Origin: an uncultured Dehalococcoidia bacterium
Lineage (GTDB): Bacteria; Chloroflexota; Dehalococcoidia; Lucifugimonadales; Lucifugimonadaceae
Direction of reading: 5' to 3'
Length of the DNA: 64,000 nucleotides
Assembly (NCBI GenBank): GCA_958295935.1
Contig: OY282385.1
Location: 1,860,001 to 1,924,000, forward strand
Part shown: positions 56,240-64,000 of the stretch, in pieces
Numbering within the stretch: the stretch's first letter is position 1
Layout of the letters: each line of letters starts with the position of its first letter
Notes under the pieces: model-generated
What the model was told of the DNA's origin: nothing
Database searches by the model: none
Seen by the model: only the letters and a program-made list of their open reading frames with translations
Position numbers and translations under genes: made by a program

Positions 56240-58066
56240 TCACGGCTTCAATTTCACGTCCTCGAGCGGGAAGACGAAGTTGGAAGTCATGGTGTGGATC
56301 GAGCCGCTTGTGGGGGTCCAGTCCACCTGGCTGCTGGAGTAGACAGTGAAGATGGGCTGCTCCCAGATAGCGGGGTCCCAGTTCCAGAACCTCTCATGGT
56401 CCCCGAACTCCACCGCCATGGCGGTTCGCTTGACTTCATCCGGCTCTCCCAACATGCCTCCGTAGATTCGTTGGTAGAAGGGTATGCCTCCGCTCCACAT
56501 GATTCCTCCTGCGAACCACGCTTGCGCTTCACGCCCTTTTGCGTAGTGGGCCGGCATACCGCCCTGTTCCCCGTCGATAACGAGGTGCTGTAGTGACCTG
56601 TCGACGAACGTGGGCTGCCATACGCTGAATGGGCCGAGGTGGAAGTCGACCGTTATGTTCAACGTTTCGAGCCACTGGGAGGCCACGGCCTGGTGTATTT
56701 CCCTTGCCTCGTTGCCCACCCACATGCCGATTGTGAACCCGTCTTCGTTGCCGGAGTCCTTCATCAGCTGTTTGGCCCCTTCGGGGTCGTAGTCGATGCA
56801 CCAGTCTTCCTTGTGAGCGGGGTCCATGGTGGATATTGCCCAGTTGCATGCGGTAAAGCCTAGGCCGTCGAGAAGGCCCTCCACCAGGGCGTCCTTGTTG
56901 ATGGCCTTGGCCATGGCCAGCCTTACTTTCCTAGGGTTCTCCATAGCGTCGCATACCGGTTGACTAGGGACCACTTCAAGCAACTGGTCCCAGTCGCATC
57001 CGGGTGCGAATGGGTCGCTCACCCATGGAAGCGAGCCGTCGAAACCGGGATTGTCCAAAGGCTCACCGGTCTTTGGGTTGGTCTTCTCCAGGAAGTTCGG
57101 GTTCATTCCTACGTGGGAGATCACTGTTTCCAGAAGGCGCTTCACGCCGCCGGCCTCTTCCAGTCGGCTAACGTTCGGCAACGACACGTGGGTTATGGCG
57201 GCCTGGCCGGACTCGAACATCGCTATGCGTGATGCTTCTTCCGGGACTTCCAGAATCCTGACCGTCTTGACGACGGCGGTCTTTCGGTAGTGGTTGGGTA
57301 TCGCCTCCATTACGAGGCGGTCCTTTTCCAGCCACTCCATCACCTCGTATGGGCCGGTGCCCACGAAGATGTCTCTCATGCCCTCTTTGCCGTGCTCGTC
57401 GAAGACGGCCTTGCTGCTGATTCCGTAGCTGTCCCGGAGGTTGGTGAACAACCATCCAGGGGCGCGGCTGTCGTATGCGACGATTTCGGTTTCGGCGGTG
57501 TATTTGTCTACCGCGGTCGTCTCTCCGTAGCAGCAGGACATGTCCCCTGCCACGTCGTGGACGGTGTCGGGGTTGGTGTTGGAGTTGACGCTGTTCGTGG
57601 TCCAAGCCACGTCCTCGGCGGTCACTTCTCCCCAGCCTTTGTGGAACTGGATGCCCGGTCGTATGTTCCAAATGAACTTGGAGAGGTCCGGGGCCAAGTC
57701 CCAGCTTTCCGCCACGCCGGGTACGACGACGTTGTCGGATGACCATTGGAGGAGTGTGTCCCAAGCGCTGTAGAAGTACTTTTCGTTGGCGCATCCCGGG
57801 ACACAGAGTTCTGGGGTGCCTATTGGAACGCCTACGGTTTCCAAGGCTGCCACAAGTACTCCGGTCTGGCCTCCGGCAGGCTTTTCGGGCATCGCCGTAG
57901 GCGCTGGGGCTGCCGTGGTGGGAGTCGCCTGTGGAGCGGCCGTAGGTTGCGGCGTGGACGTCGGTTCAGCCTCTCCGCCACCGCAGGCGGCGGCTAGGCC
58001 GACAAGCAGCGCGCCAATGAAGAACGCCAGTAGTGTGGGTTTCATAGCCAGCCTGCGGACGGTCAT
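56240..58066 (-). CDS. ABC transporter solute-binding lipoprotein (SBP_bac_5), second operon
   Basis: A 608-residue binding protein. The signal segment (about 10-27) ends in lipobox LAAAC, followed by a Thr/Pro/Ala linker (to about residue 60). The start at 58066 is set by GGAGG seven bases upstream; the frame stays open further upstream but that part holds non-coding direct repeats. The domain includes VAWTTNSVNSNTNPDTVHDV, GTGPYEVMEWLEKDRLVMEA and a Cys pair region MSCCYGE. Ligand is unknown. It is about 90 residues shorter than the first operon's binding protein, mostly because the repeat linker is missing. Confidence 0.93.
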   Translation of the reverse strand: MTVRRLAMKPTLLAFFIGALLVGLAAACGGGEAEPTSTPQPTAAPQATPTTAAPAPTAMPEKPAGGQTGVLVAALETVGVPIGTPELCVPGCANEKYFYSAWDTLLQWSSDNVVVPGVAESWDLAPDLSKFIWNIRPGIQFHKGWGEVTAEDVAWTTNSVNSNTNPDTVHDVAGDMSCCYGETTAVDKYTAETEIVAYDSRAPGWLFTNLRDSYGISSKAVFDEHGKEGMRDIFVGTGPYEVMEWLEKDRLVMEAIPNHYRKTAVVKTVRILEVPEEASRIAMFESGQAAITHVSLPNVSRLEEAGGVKRLLETVISHVGMNPNFLEKTNPKTGEPLDNPGFDGSLPWVSDPFAPGCDWDQLLEVVPSQPVCDAMENPRKVRLAMAKAINKDALVEGLLDGLGFTACNWAISTMDPAHKEDWCIDYDPEGAKQLMKDSGNEDGFTIGMWVGNEAREIHQAVASQWLETLNITVDFHLGPFSVWQPTFVDRSLQHLVIDGEQGGMPAHYAKGREAQAWFAGGIMWSGGIPFYQRIYGGMLGEPDEVKRTAMAVEFGDHERFWNWDPAIWEQPIFTVYSSSQVDWTPTSGSIHTMTSNFVFPLEDVKLKP

Positions 58067-58102
58067 CGGGATACCTCCATGCCATGTCGCGGAGTGGTCA
58101 TT

Positions 58103-58116
58103 TTGGCGCTGTGTCA
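58103..58116. repeat. Direct repeat copy 1 in leader of second ABC operon
   Basis: TTGGCGCTGTGTCA; 13 of 14 bases match copy 2 at 58169-58182, 66 bp away. Both lie downstream of the candidate transcription start, inside the 5' leader of the binding-protein gene. Confidence 0.5.
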
Positions 58117-58168
58117 ATGCGCGCCCATCGCGTCTAGTTCGCGCAGTGGGTGTCGCGTAGCGACTATC

Positions 58169-58182
58169 TTGGCGCTGGGTCA
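58169..58182. repeat. Direct repeat copy 2 in leader of second ABC operon
   Basis: TTGGCGCTGGGTCA; see copy 1. The distance of 66 bp is close to six helical turns. Confidence 0.5.
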
Positions 58183-58198
58183 GCACTGTGAGCGCAAG

Positions 58199-58227
58199 CA
58201 TATAGCATAACGATATGTTCGAGTCAA
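58199..58227 (-). promoter_or_regulatory. Sigma70-type promoter of the second ABC operon
   Basis: On the minus strand TTGACT (58222-58227) and TATATG (58199-58204) are 17 bp apart. The start would give a leader of about 125 nt before the ATG at 58066. Confidence 0.65.
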
Positions 58228-58567
58228 ACTAACTTCCGTGCGGACGGCTAGCATCGGGGACGATTTCATACGCCATGCATTCACAAACAAGGTGGAATCA
58301 GTGTCAGCCTTCACTGACATATCAGGATCGAGGCGCTAATCGTTCGACTGTAGAGAGCCCAGCCGCCCGGCCAACCGGGTTCCGCACGCCGCCGGGCAAA
58401 GCCGCGGGAATGCTGCCTGCGAGGCCCGGTTCTATGCGGCTCTTGCCGTTTTCCATGAGGCTCGCCGCCCGGTATCCCGGCAGCTGGGCGGTGACTGCTT
58501 GCGACTAGGGGCCGGATTATGTTGTATTCTCCAGGCCCTGCCACAAGAACCCGAGGACGCGACGCCC

Positions 58568-59131
58568 ATGCCTGAAGATGACGGACCATCTCTGCTGACT
58601 GATGAAGTCAAGGCTCTGATCGGCCAGGAGACCGAACTGGAGGAGATGTACGGTGAGGTGGACGTCGAGACGGTCCGCCGCTACGTTATTGGCGTGCCGG
58701 ACCAGGATCCGCGCCACTGGGACGAGGAACTCGCTTCTCCGAGGTTCGGGTCGACCACGACTCCGGCCATGATGGTGCACTACGTCGCCAACAGGAAGCC
58801 GCCTTGGGAAGAGGACCGGATGCCTGAGATCATGGTTCGAGACCCTTTTAGCGACGGCGGCGGAGGTATGGGAAAGAGCGAGAGTTCACTGACTCCCATC
58901 CGTGAGGTGGCGCCCACTCGCAGCCATCTGCACGCCGGTGACGAGGTGGAGTTGTACCAGTATCCGAAGATTGGCGACCGGATCTTCTATAAATCCCGCT
59001 GGGTGGACTTCCAGGAAAAACGGGGCAGAGACGGCAGGCCGTTCCTGCTCACCGTACGTGAGACGAGCTACTTGAATCAGCACGGCGACCTACTGTTGAA
59101 GGTGCGCGGCATAGGTATTGAACGGCCATGA
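58568..59131 (+). CDS. FAS1-like / MaoC N-terminal-type dehydratase domain protein
   Basis: A 187-residue protein with the N-terminal hot-dog domain common in two-subunit MaoC hydratases (FAS1-like dehydratase). After an acidic helix (GQETELEEMYGEVDVETVRRY) come IGVPDQDPRHWDEELA, the TTTPAMMVHYVANRKPPW segment, and the core LHAGDEVELYQYPKIGDRIFYKSRWVDFQEK. It ends with VRETSYLNQHGDLLLKV. The catalytic Asp-His pair is expected in the partner subunit. It lies 43 bp before the second MaoC-fold gene. Probable role: hydration of an enoyl-CoA-type substrate. Confidence 0.85.
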   Translation: MPEDDGPSLLTDEVKALIGQETELEEMYGEVDVETVRRYVIGVPDQDPRHWDEELASPRFGSTTTPAMMVHYVANRKPPWEEDRMPEIMVRDPFSDGGGGMGKSESSLTPIREVAPTRSHLHAGDEVELYQYPKIGDRIFYKSRWVDFQEKRGRDGRPFLLTVRETSYLNQHGDLLLKVRGIGIERP

Positions 59132-59174
59132 CTCGGCCTCGGACTTTCGCTTAATTTGGCATTGGGGAGCAACT

Positions 59175-59735
59175 ATGGCGATAACAGTGGAAGAGCTGCT
59201 CAGACTGGGCCCGGACGGAATGCTCGAGCATGACGAAACGCCGGGTATAGAAGATCTGCGCAACTCCAAGCAAAGACATTTCGAGGACGTAGACGTCGGC
59301 GATGACCTGCCCCGCTACGTCCATCGCCATACGGCGCCCGAACTGGCTCGTTGGTGCATCACCATGGAGAACACTCACCGGCTTCATTACGACCTCGCCC
59401 ACGCCCACAATCACGACAACCTGCCCGGCACGTTGTTCCACGGAACCTGGCGCATGAGCATCATCTCGAAGTGGTTGAAGGACTGGTCGCTGCCCTACGG
59501 TTGGTTCTGGAAGGCGAGTTGGCAGGTGCGCGAAATGGTCACTGCGGGAGAGACCACGGTGTTGTGGGGCAAGGTAGCGGACAAGCAGGCTCTCGATGAC
59601 TACGGCCTCGTGCAAGTGGAGTTCGGGATAGTCAATGAAGAGGGCTGGGAGGGTGCGCCTGGTACAGCCTCCGTTGCTCTGCCATACCTCGGCGGCCTGC
59701 CGACGCCTTACCCATTCACACCGCCAAACGTGTAG
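59175..59735 (+). CDS. MaoC-fold acyl dehydratase
   Basis: A 186-residue MaoC-like hot-dog protein. Features are RHFEDVDVGDDLPRYVHRHT, then NTHRLHYDLAHAHNHDNLPGTLFHG with His/Asp residues in the hydratase-like position, and a C-terminal strand region ending ALPYLGGLPTPY. The ATG at 59175 has GGGGAG seven bases upstream; the earlier in-frame start lies in the previous gene's end. With the gene at 58568 it likely forms a heteromeric hydratase. Confidence 0.87.
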   Translation: MAITVEELLRLGPDGMLEHDETPGIEDLRNSKQRHFEDVDVGDDLPRYVHRHTAPELARWCITMENTHRLHYDLAHAHNHDNLPGTLFHGTWRMSIISKWLKDWSLPYGWFWKASWQVREMVTAGETTVLWGKVADKQALDDYGLVQVEFGIVNEEGWEGAPGTASVALPYLGGLPTPYPFTPPNV

Positions 59736-59789
59736 ATTCTCAAGGCGCTGCGGAGGCCGATTGCGACAGACGCGGAGTTGATTCCAGAG

Positions 59790-60065
59790 ATGCCGAGATT
59801 TCTTGCGATTGCCGAAAAGCCGGGACTCACGGAAGACGCTTTCCGAGCGGCTCTAGACCGCACGGGCAAGTGGCGGTTCTCCAAGCGCGCGTGGATCGTC
59901 AAGGCCTACTGCTTGCTGGACCCCGGCAAAGTGGTGATCGAGTGCGAGGCGCAGGACGTCCGCCAGTTCAGCGAGTGGCTGGACGGCAACGGATGGAGCA
60001 CGCCGGACATCCGACGGGTGGACTTCGTTCAGGAAGCCGGTGAGGTGTGGCCCATGCGCTCCTAG
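59790..60065 (+). CDS. Small ferredoxin-like-fold protein (DUF4242-like)
   Basis: A 91-residue protein starting MPRFLAIAEKPGLTEDAFRAALD, then WIVKAYCLLDPGKVVIECEAQDVRQFSEWLDGNGW. The beta-alpha-beta-beta-alpha-beta pattern and length resemble DUF4242 and similar small proteins, though the match is only by pattern. It lies between the MaoC pair and the sulfatase gene, with which it nearly overlaps. Function unknown. Confidence 0.65.
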   Translation: MPRFLAIAEKPGLTEDAFRAALDRTGKWRFSKRAWIVKAYCLLDPGKVVIECEAQDVRQFSEWLDGNGWSTPDIRRVDFVQEAGEVWPMRS

Positions 60066-60103
60066 AACGTAGACTACACCTTGCATCCGCCTATAGAAGT
60101 CTC

Positions 60104-61582
60104 GTGGGGGCTAAGACGTTGCCGCAAACGCCGCACAAGAACCTGCTCTTCATACTGACCGACCAACAACGCAGAGACACGATGCGTTGTTACGGCAACG
60201 ACTGGATAGACACCCCGAACCTGGACGCCCTGGCGGAATCCAGTTTCGTGTTTGAAAACGCATACGTAACCCAACCGGTTTGCACACCGGCGCGCGGGTC
60301 GATCCTGACCGGTCTCTACCCGCAGACGACAGGGCTGATCAAGAACAACATCTCTCTAGACCCCAAAGTTCCTACCCTTGCTGAGCTGGTCTCAGATGAA
60401 TACGGGTGCGCGCACTACGGGAAATGGCATCTGGGCAACGACGCTTTTCCTCAGCATGGATTCGAGGATTGGCTGAGCATCGAGGACCACCACAGGCAGC
60501 GTTATTCCGATCGGGTGCGACGCAGCCGCGAAGCAGACTACAACCTTTGGCTCAGGGAGCGCGGCGTCGAACCGCCGGTTTCGCCTGTCTCTTACGAGCG
60601 TTGGCTGCCTGGTGCGAATCTTCCCGAAGAGTTAACTCAGGCCGCGTACCTCGGCGGCGAAGCGTCCCGATTTCTGCGTGAGCATGACGGCAACCGCCCG
60701 TTTGTGCTCTACGTGAGTTTCTTCGAGCCCCATCCGCCCTACATGGGGCCTCTCGACGACCTATACGACCCCTGCTCTCTGCCGGTAGACCCCGGCTTTC
60801 TGAGACGTCCCAGCCGCGGATCCCTGCTCAACCGTGCGCGGGCCGACTACTACATGGGCGGGAACCTCAACCCTCTCGGCATAGAGGGCGGAGACCTGCA
60901 CGATCTCACTTCCGAGGCAGGGTGGCGCAAGCTGCGAGCCCAGTATTTTGCGAACGTGACCCTGGTTGACCGCAACGTTGGCCGCATCCTCAGGACTCTG
61001 GAAGAGTGCGGCTATGCGGACGACACCGCGGTGGTGATGACGAGTGAACATGGTGAGATGGCTGGCGACCACGGTATGTTGGAGAAGCGCTCGCTCTATG
61101 AAGAAGCCTCCCGCGTACCGTTACTCATGAGAGTTCCCTGGCTCAACAGCGGTCAGTCGCGTGTGCCGGGCAGCATTAGCCAGATCGACCTCGTGCCCAC
61201 CCTATTGGACTTGTTGCAACAACAGAGAGAGAATTGCCTCCTCCAGGGAGAGAGCCGCGTCCCTGTACTTACCGGTGAATCGTCCCTTGCGGACAACGAC
61301 GTGTTCGTGCAGTGGAACGGGATGGGCGACCGCAACCTGGGGACTCCGCTGATCAACCGTATGGTCTCGCTACCCTGGCGGTCCGTCGTAACCGCCGACC
61401 GCTGGAAGCTAAATCTGTGCGCGGGCGATCAGTGCGAGCTCTATGACCTGAACGAGGACCCGCACGAATTGGATAACTTGTTTGACGAGCCGGCCCAGCG
61501 CGACCGCATCAGGGACATGGCGGCGCGCATACGCGTATGGCAGGACGAGACCGGAGACAAGGCGCCCCTGCCCTCGGTGTGA
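60104..61582 (+). CDS. Sulfatase family hydrolase
   Basis: A formylglycine-dependent sulfatase or phosphonate hydrolase of about 492 residues. The N-terminal metal site is in LLFILTDQQRRDTMRCYGND, and the Cys to be converted to formylglycine is in VCTPARGSILTGLYP (CxPxR motif). YGKWHLGNDAF and TSEHGEMAGDHGMLEK are the later active-site segments. The start is uncertain: GTG 60104, TTG 60119 (behind a GGGGG) or GTG 60047, which would overlap the previous gene by 19 bp. No sulfatase-modifying enzyme gene is nearby. The 3' end overlaps a zinc-ribbon frame in another register. Confidence 0.92.
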   Translation: MGAKTLPQTPHKNLLFILTDQQRRDTMRCYGNDWIDTPNLDALAESSFVFENAYVTQPVCTPARGSILTGLYPQTTGLIKNNISLDPKVPTLAELVSDEYGCAHYGKWHLGNDAFPQHGFEDWLSIEDHHRQRYSDRVRRSREADYNLWLRERGVEPPVSPVSYERWLPGANLPEELTQAAYLGGEASRFLREHDGNRPFVLYVSFFEPHPPYMGPLDDLYDPCSLPVDPGFLRRPSRGSLLNRARADYYMGGNLNPLGIEGGDLHDLTSEAGWRKLRAQYFANVTLVDRNVGRILRTLEECGYADDTAVVMTSEHGEMAGDHGMLEKRSLYEEASRVPLLMRVPWLNSGQSRVPGSISQIDLVPTLLDLLQQQRENCLLQGESRVPVLTGESSLADNDVFVQWNGMGDRNLGTPLINRMVSLPWRSVVTADRWKLNLCAGDQCELYDLNEDPHELDNLFDEPAQRDRIRDMAARIRVWQDETGDKAPLPSV

Positions 61583-61676
61583 CCGTGAGAGGCTGGGTGC
61601 GTATTGTCAGAACTGCGGGGCGCAGAACGAGGAAAGAGCCAACCCCTGCGGGAATTGCAAGGGGGCGCATGATTAG
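61569..61676 (+). CDS. Zinc-ribbon reading frame overlapping the sulfatase 3' end (start uncertain)
   Basis: In the +1 frame relative to the sulfatase, a frame open from at least 61482 encodes CPRCDRERLGAYCQNCGAQN followed by NPCGNCK, three CxxC knuckles spaced as in zinc_ribbon_2 domains, ending at TAG 61676. The coordinates given cover only the Cys-rich part. It could be a small separate gene, the remnant of a zinc-ribbon protein, or a C-terminal extension reached by +1 frameshifting at the CCCC run just before the sulfatase stop. Confidence 0.45.
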   Translation, partial: CPRCDRERLGAYCQNCGAQNEERANPCGNCKGAHD

Positions 61677-61748
61677 ATCCGCCGTAGATGCGCCAGAGTT
61701 GGCCAGACGGCGGAACGCTTTTGACATGAACGGCAGATGGGGGATTGC

Positions 61749-62894
61749 ATGATGAGCAGCGGTACGTACGACGTAATAGTCGTTGGCGTGGGTGGAATGG
61801 GATCGGCCACGGTCTACGAGCTGGCAAGCCGCGGTCTGCGCGTTCTCGGCCTCGAACGTTTCGACATACCCCACGACTTTGGTTCATCGCATGGAGTAAA
61901 CCGCGTCATCCGGCTGGCATATTACGAGCACCCCTCCTACGTGCCCCTGCTGCGCCGCTCCTACGAGCGTTGGCGCGAACTCGAATCTGCGGCAGGCGAA
62001 AAGCTGCTGTACGTAACCGGTTCGGTGGACACCGGCCACGAAGATAGCGCGGTGTTTAGCGGCTCTATGCGTTCCTGCCTGGAGCACGATCTGCCGCACG
62101 AGGTTCTCACCAGCGCCGAGTTGACGCAGCGTTTCCCGGCCTACCGTCCTCCGAAGGAATGGATGGGCGTGTACCAACCGGACGGCGGTTTCGTGCTTTC
62201 GGAGCGATGCATAGTCAACCACGTGTTTGCTGCACTCGAACGCGGCGGTGAGGTGAGGGCGCGGGAGGCTGTGCTGGAATGGAGTTCAGACGGGGAGGTG
62301 GCGCGTGTGGAGACCAGCCGCGGATCCTATGAAGCGGGGGCCTTGGTGATGACCTCGGGAGCTTGGGCCGGTCCGCTGCTGCCGTCTTTGAATCACCTGC
62401 TGGAGCCGGAGCGGCAGGTTTTGGGATGGTTCCAACCGCTTCGTCCCGAGCTCTTTGCGCTCGACAAGTGCCCGGTTTTGATTGGGAATTTCGATGAGGG
62501 GCACTACTACGCCTTGCCCGTATTCGGCATCCCGGGGTTCAAGATCGGTAAGTTCCACCACCTGAACGAGGCGACCTCCGCTGACGGGCTGGACAGGGAA
62601 TGTCGGGATGAGGACGAGGACGTGCTTCGCCAGGCTGTGGCCCGCTACTTTCCGGACGCCAACGGGCCGACGCTGTCTCTAAAGACGTGTATGTTCACCA
62701 ACACCCCGGACGAGCACTTCATCATCGATGCCCTGCCCGGGGCGCCAAACGTCTTCTTTGCAGCCGGTTTTTCAGGTCACGGCTTCAAATTCTGCAGCGT
62801 CGTGGGCGAGATCATGGCCGACCTATCGACCCGTGGAGAGACGGCCCACGACATTTCGCTGCTGAGTCTGAGCAGGTTCGACGAGGGCATATGA
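61749..62894 (+). CDS. FAD-dependent amine oxidase, SolA / monomeric sarcosine oxidase type
   Basis: A 381-residue DAO-family flavoprotein oxidising N-methyl amino acids or similar amines. The dinucleotide loop is VIVVGVGGMGSATVYELASRG, followed by GLERFDIPHDFGSSHGVNRVIRLAYYEHPSYVP, quoted here in two parts (GSSHGVNRVIR matches the SolA SxHGxxRxxR motif). The C-terminal motif FAAGFSGHGFKFCSVVGE contains the Cys that carries covalent FAD in this family. The ATG at 61749 (or 61752) follows GGGGGA. Confidence 0.92.
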   Translation: MMSSGTYDVIVVGVGGMGSATVYELASRGLRVLGLERFDIPHDFGSSHGVNRVIRLAYYEHPSYVPLLRRSYERWRELESAAGEKLLYVTGSVDTGHEDSAVFSGSMRSCLEHDLPHEVLTSAELTQRFPAYRPPKEWMGVYQPDGGFVLSERCIVNHVFAALERGGEVRAREAVLEWSSDGEVARVETSRGSYEAGALVMTSGAWAGPLLPSLNHLLEPERQVLGWFQPLRPELFALDKCPVLIGNFDEGHYYALPVFGIPGFKIGKFHHLNEATSADGLDRECRDEDEDVLRQAVARYFPDANGPTLSLKTCMFTNTPDEHFIIDALPGAPNVFFAAGFSGHGFKFCSVVGEIMADLSTRGETAHDISLLSLSRFDEGI

Positions 62895-62907
62895 AGGGCT
62901 GAAGAAC

Positions 62908-62937
62908 TTGACCGCCGCGTGCAGCCCTGCATAATGT
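62908..62937 (+). promoter_or_regulatory. Promoter of tRNA-Gly
   Basis: -35 TTGACC (62908-62913) and -10 TAATGT (62932-62937), spacer 18 bp, ending 11 bp before the tRNA. Confidence 0.65.
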
Positions 62938-62948
62938 GGAACGATAGT

Positions 62949-63023
62949 GCGGAAGTAGCTCAGTGGTAGAGCACAACCTTGCCAAGGTTGGGGTCGCGGG
63001 TTCGAATCCCGTCTTCCGCTCCA
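62949..63023 (+). tRNA. tRNA-Gly (GCC)
   Basis: A 75-nt cloverleaf: acceptor GCGGAAG/CTTCCGC, anticodon stem CAACC/GGTTG with loop TTGCCAA (anticodon GCC), T loop TTCGAAT, discriminator T and encoded CCA. Confidence 0.97.
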
Positions 63024-63111
63024 TTTCTTCGCGCTTGGCCCCGGCGCGTGTAGCGGGATTTTGGCTTGGCTCATTATGTTTACTCGGCAGGTTCAGGCTA
63101 ATATAGGTCAA

Positions 63112-63951
63112 ATGGCGTCTGCATCTGAAAGGGGACTTGTTCGGCTGGCGGCCAGATTGCTCCCGGCTCTGGTCTACTTCAGCGCGCTTGCGCTGTCATT
63201 GGGCTTCGAGTGCTCGGCATCGGGCGGCGTGACCTTGGAGGAGTCGACGCAGGTGGAGGTAGCTCGGGGGGCGGTCATCGAGATCGTCGCGGAGAACACG
63301 GAGATCAATTTGACCAGGTCATCTGGCCGGTTCGTGAACATAGATAGTTCGTTGCGGCACCCGCAGCGGTTACATTACCTTGTGAGACCCTTGACGCCGG
63401 CGCCCACCGACCATCTTCGGATAACGCTTGACGTGCTGGCAGGCAACGAGGACAGGGCGGATGCCACGCTCGATATCGAAGTTCCGGGCAACGTCGTCCT
63501 GGACATTGCGACGACCAACCGCCGTGTCGCCATTACCGGGGCGTCGTTCGTTTCTGCAGAGGTTGCGACCAGCAACGCGGCGGTATCGTCGGTAGATGCG
63601 ATGGGAGATCTGACCATTTCGACTACTGGCGCGGCCGTTTCAGTCACCGGTCATACCGGGGCTATCGACGTGAATACTACGAACGGCAACGTGACCTACG
63701 CTGGCCGCATACCCTCCGACTCATCCAGCATTCTCAACACCTCCTCCGGGTCCATCGCGGCGCGCTTGGACCCCCGCTCGGACGTGACAGTCCGGGCCGA
63801 AACAGACGCCGGCTCGGCAACCGGCGAGGGTCTGGTCGATATATCGCAAGAGGGCGGGGCGTTGAGGGGCAAGATCGGCTCCGGCTCCGGCTCGCTCAGG
63901 CTGTCCACCGGCATAGGCAACATAGACGTTGCCGCCGCCTCGCTGCCCTGA
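63112..63951 (+). CDS. Exported beta-repeat protein (DUF4097-like)
   Basis: A 279-residue product from ATG 63112; upstream in-frame starts at 63076 or 63061 are possible because no ribosome site is clear. A hydrophobic signal segment (ARLLPALVYFSALALSLGF) ends near a Cys, but the lipobox is poor. The mature part is a chain of short strands with repeated -IDV-TTNGNV-, -NTSSGSI- and -STGIGNIDV- turns, typical of DUF4097 beta-solenoid domains. Probably anchored or released outside the membrane. Function unknown. Confidence 0.75.
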   Translation: MASASERGLVRLAARLLPALVYFSALALSLGFECSASGGVTLEESTQVEVARGAVIEIVAENTEINLTRSSGRFVNIDSSLRHPQRLHYLVRPLTPAPTDHLRITLDVLAGNEDRADATLDIEVPGNVVLDIATTNRRVAITGASFVSAEVATSNAAVSSVDAMGDLTISTTGAAVSVTGHTGAIDVNTTNGNVTYAGRIPSDSSSILNTSSGSIAARLDPRSDVTVRAETDAGSATGEGLVDISQEGGALRGKIGSGSGSLRLSTGIGNIDVAAASLP

Positions 63952-64000
63952 CCCACCAAATGTCCGATTTGCCCCCGGAACTGTGCGCCATACTGGGCAA

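Larger units (their letters stand above)
58067..58567. other. Divergent intergenic region with direct repeats and promoter
   Basis: About 500 bp. Towards the binding-protein gene it holds two 14-bp repeats (58103-58116, 58169-58182) and the promoter at 58199-58227. Further right are an inverted repeat TGTCAG-CCTTCA-CTGACA (58302-58319) and a G+C-rich stretch. No gene is seen. Confidence 0.5.

Overview
The window looks like a chromosomal segment of a free-living or host-associated Chloroflexota bacterium, most likely of the Dehalococcoidia/SAR202 kind. This is inferred from four things: 23S and 5S rRNA genes with no 16S gene next to them, lipoprotein solute-binding proteins with Thr/Pro-rich or repeated Val/Glu linkers, many amidohydrolase, MaoC, SDR and sulfatase genes, and the order aroQ-pepP-efp-xseAB. 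No CRISPR array, insertion sequence, prophage or origin is visible.

Layout. 1-1.7 kb: ETF subunits (minus strand). 2.6-4.5 kb: rsmG and a UPF0104-type membrane protein. 4.7-8.1 kb: a compact minus-strand trio of circularly permuted ATP-grasp, alpha-E and transglutaminase proteins. 8.2-14.1 kb: a minus-strand signalling cluster of STAS protein, receiver-PP2C phosphatase, RsbW-like kinase, periplasmic ligand-binding lipoprotein and membrane histidine kinase. 14.4-22.7 kb: tRNA-Ala and mixed metabolic genes (acetoacetyl-CoA ligase, M20 peptidase, amidohydrolase, purA, PH-domain protein) plus one orphan gene behind a structured leader. 22.7-26.3 kb: a 23S - initiator tRNA - 5S unit with its own sigma70-type promoter and a terminator.

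26.4-37.9 kb is an almost unbroken minus-strand array: dprA, topA, xerC-like, amidohydrolase, aroQ, M24 peptidase, a methyltransferase island, efp, xseA, xseB and a PurN-like formyltransferase. Many joints are overlapping stop/start codons. The methyltransferase and a small Cys-containing reading frame sit between the peptidase and efp, which are usually adjacent, so they look like a later insertion. 38.2-38.4 kb holds tRNA-Leu(CAG) and tRNA-Arg(GCG).

Two peptide-type ABC importer operons (40.1-44.2 kb plus; 54.3-58.2 kb minus) share one plan: sigma70-like promoter, long 5' leader, solute-binding lipoprotein, strong stem-loop, then two permeases. Neither has ATPase genes here. Between them lie an MFS transporter, an alpha/beta hydrolase flanked by near-identical 19-bp direct repeats, a Nudix hydrolase with zinc ribbon, a tandem double SDR protein, a PcrA/UvrD helicase, a BioD-like/DRTGG protein, tRNA-Phe and a SixA-like phosphatase. 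The right end carries two MaoC-fold proteins, a small DUF4242-like protein, a sulfatase with an out-of-frame zinc-ribbon reading frame at its 3' end, a SolA-type oxidase, tRNA-Gly and a beta-repeat exported protein.

The most unusual items are the receptor-to-partner-switch cluster, the orphan gene with a structured leader, the rRNA unit with an embedded initiator tRNA, the methyltransferase island, and the zinc-ribbon frame on the sulfatase. All calls come from reading the sequence by eye; no database search was run.
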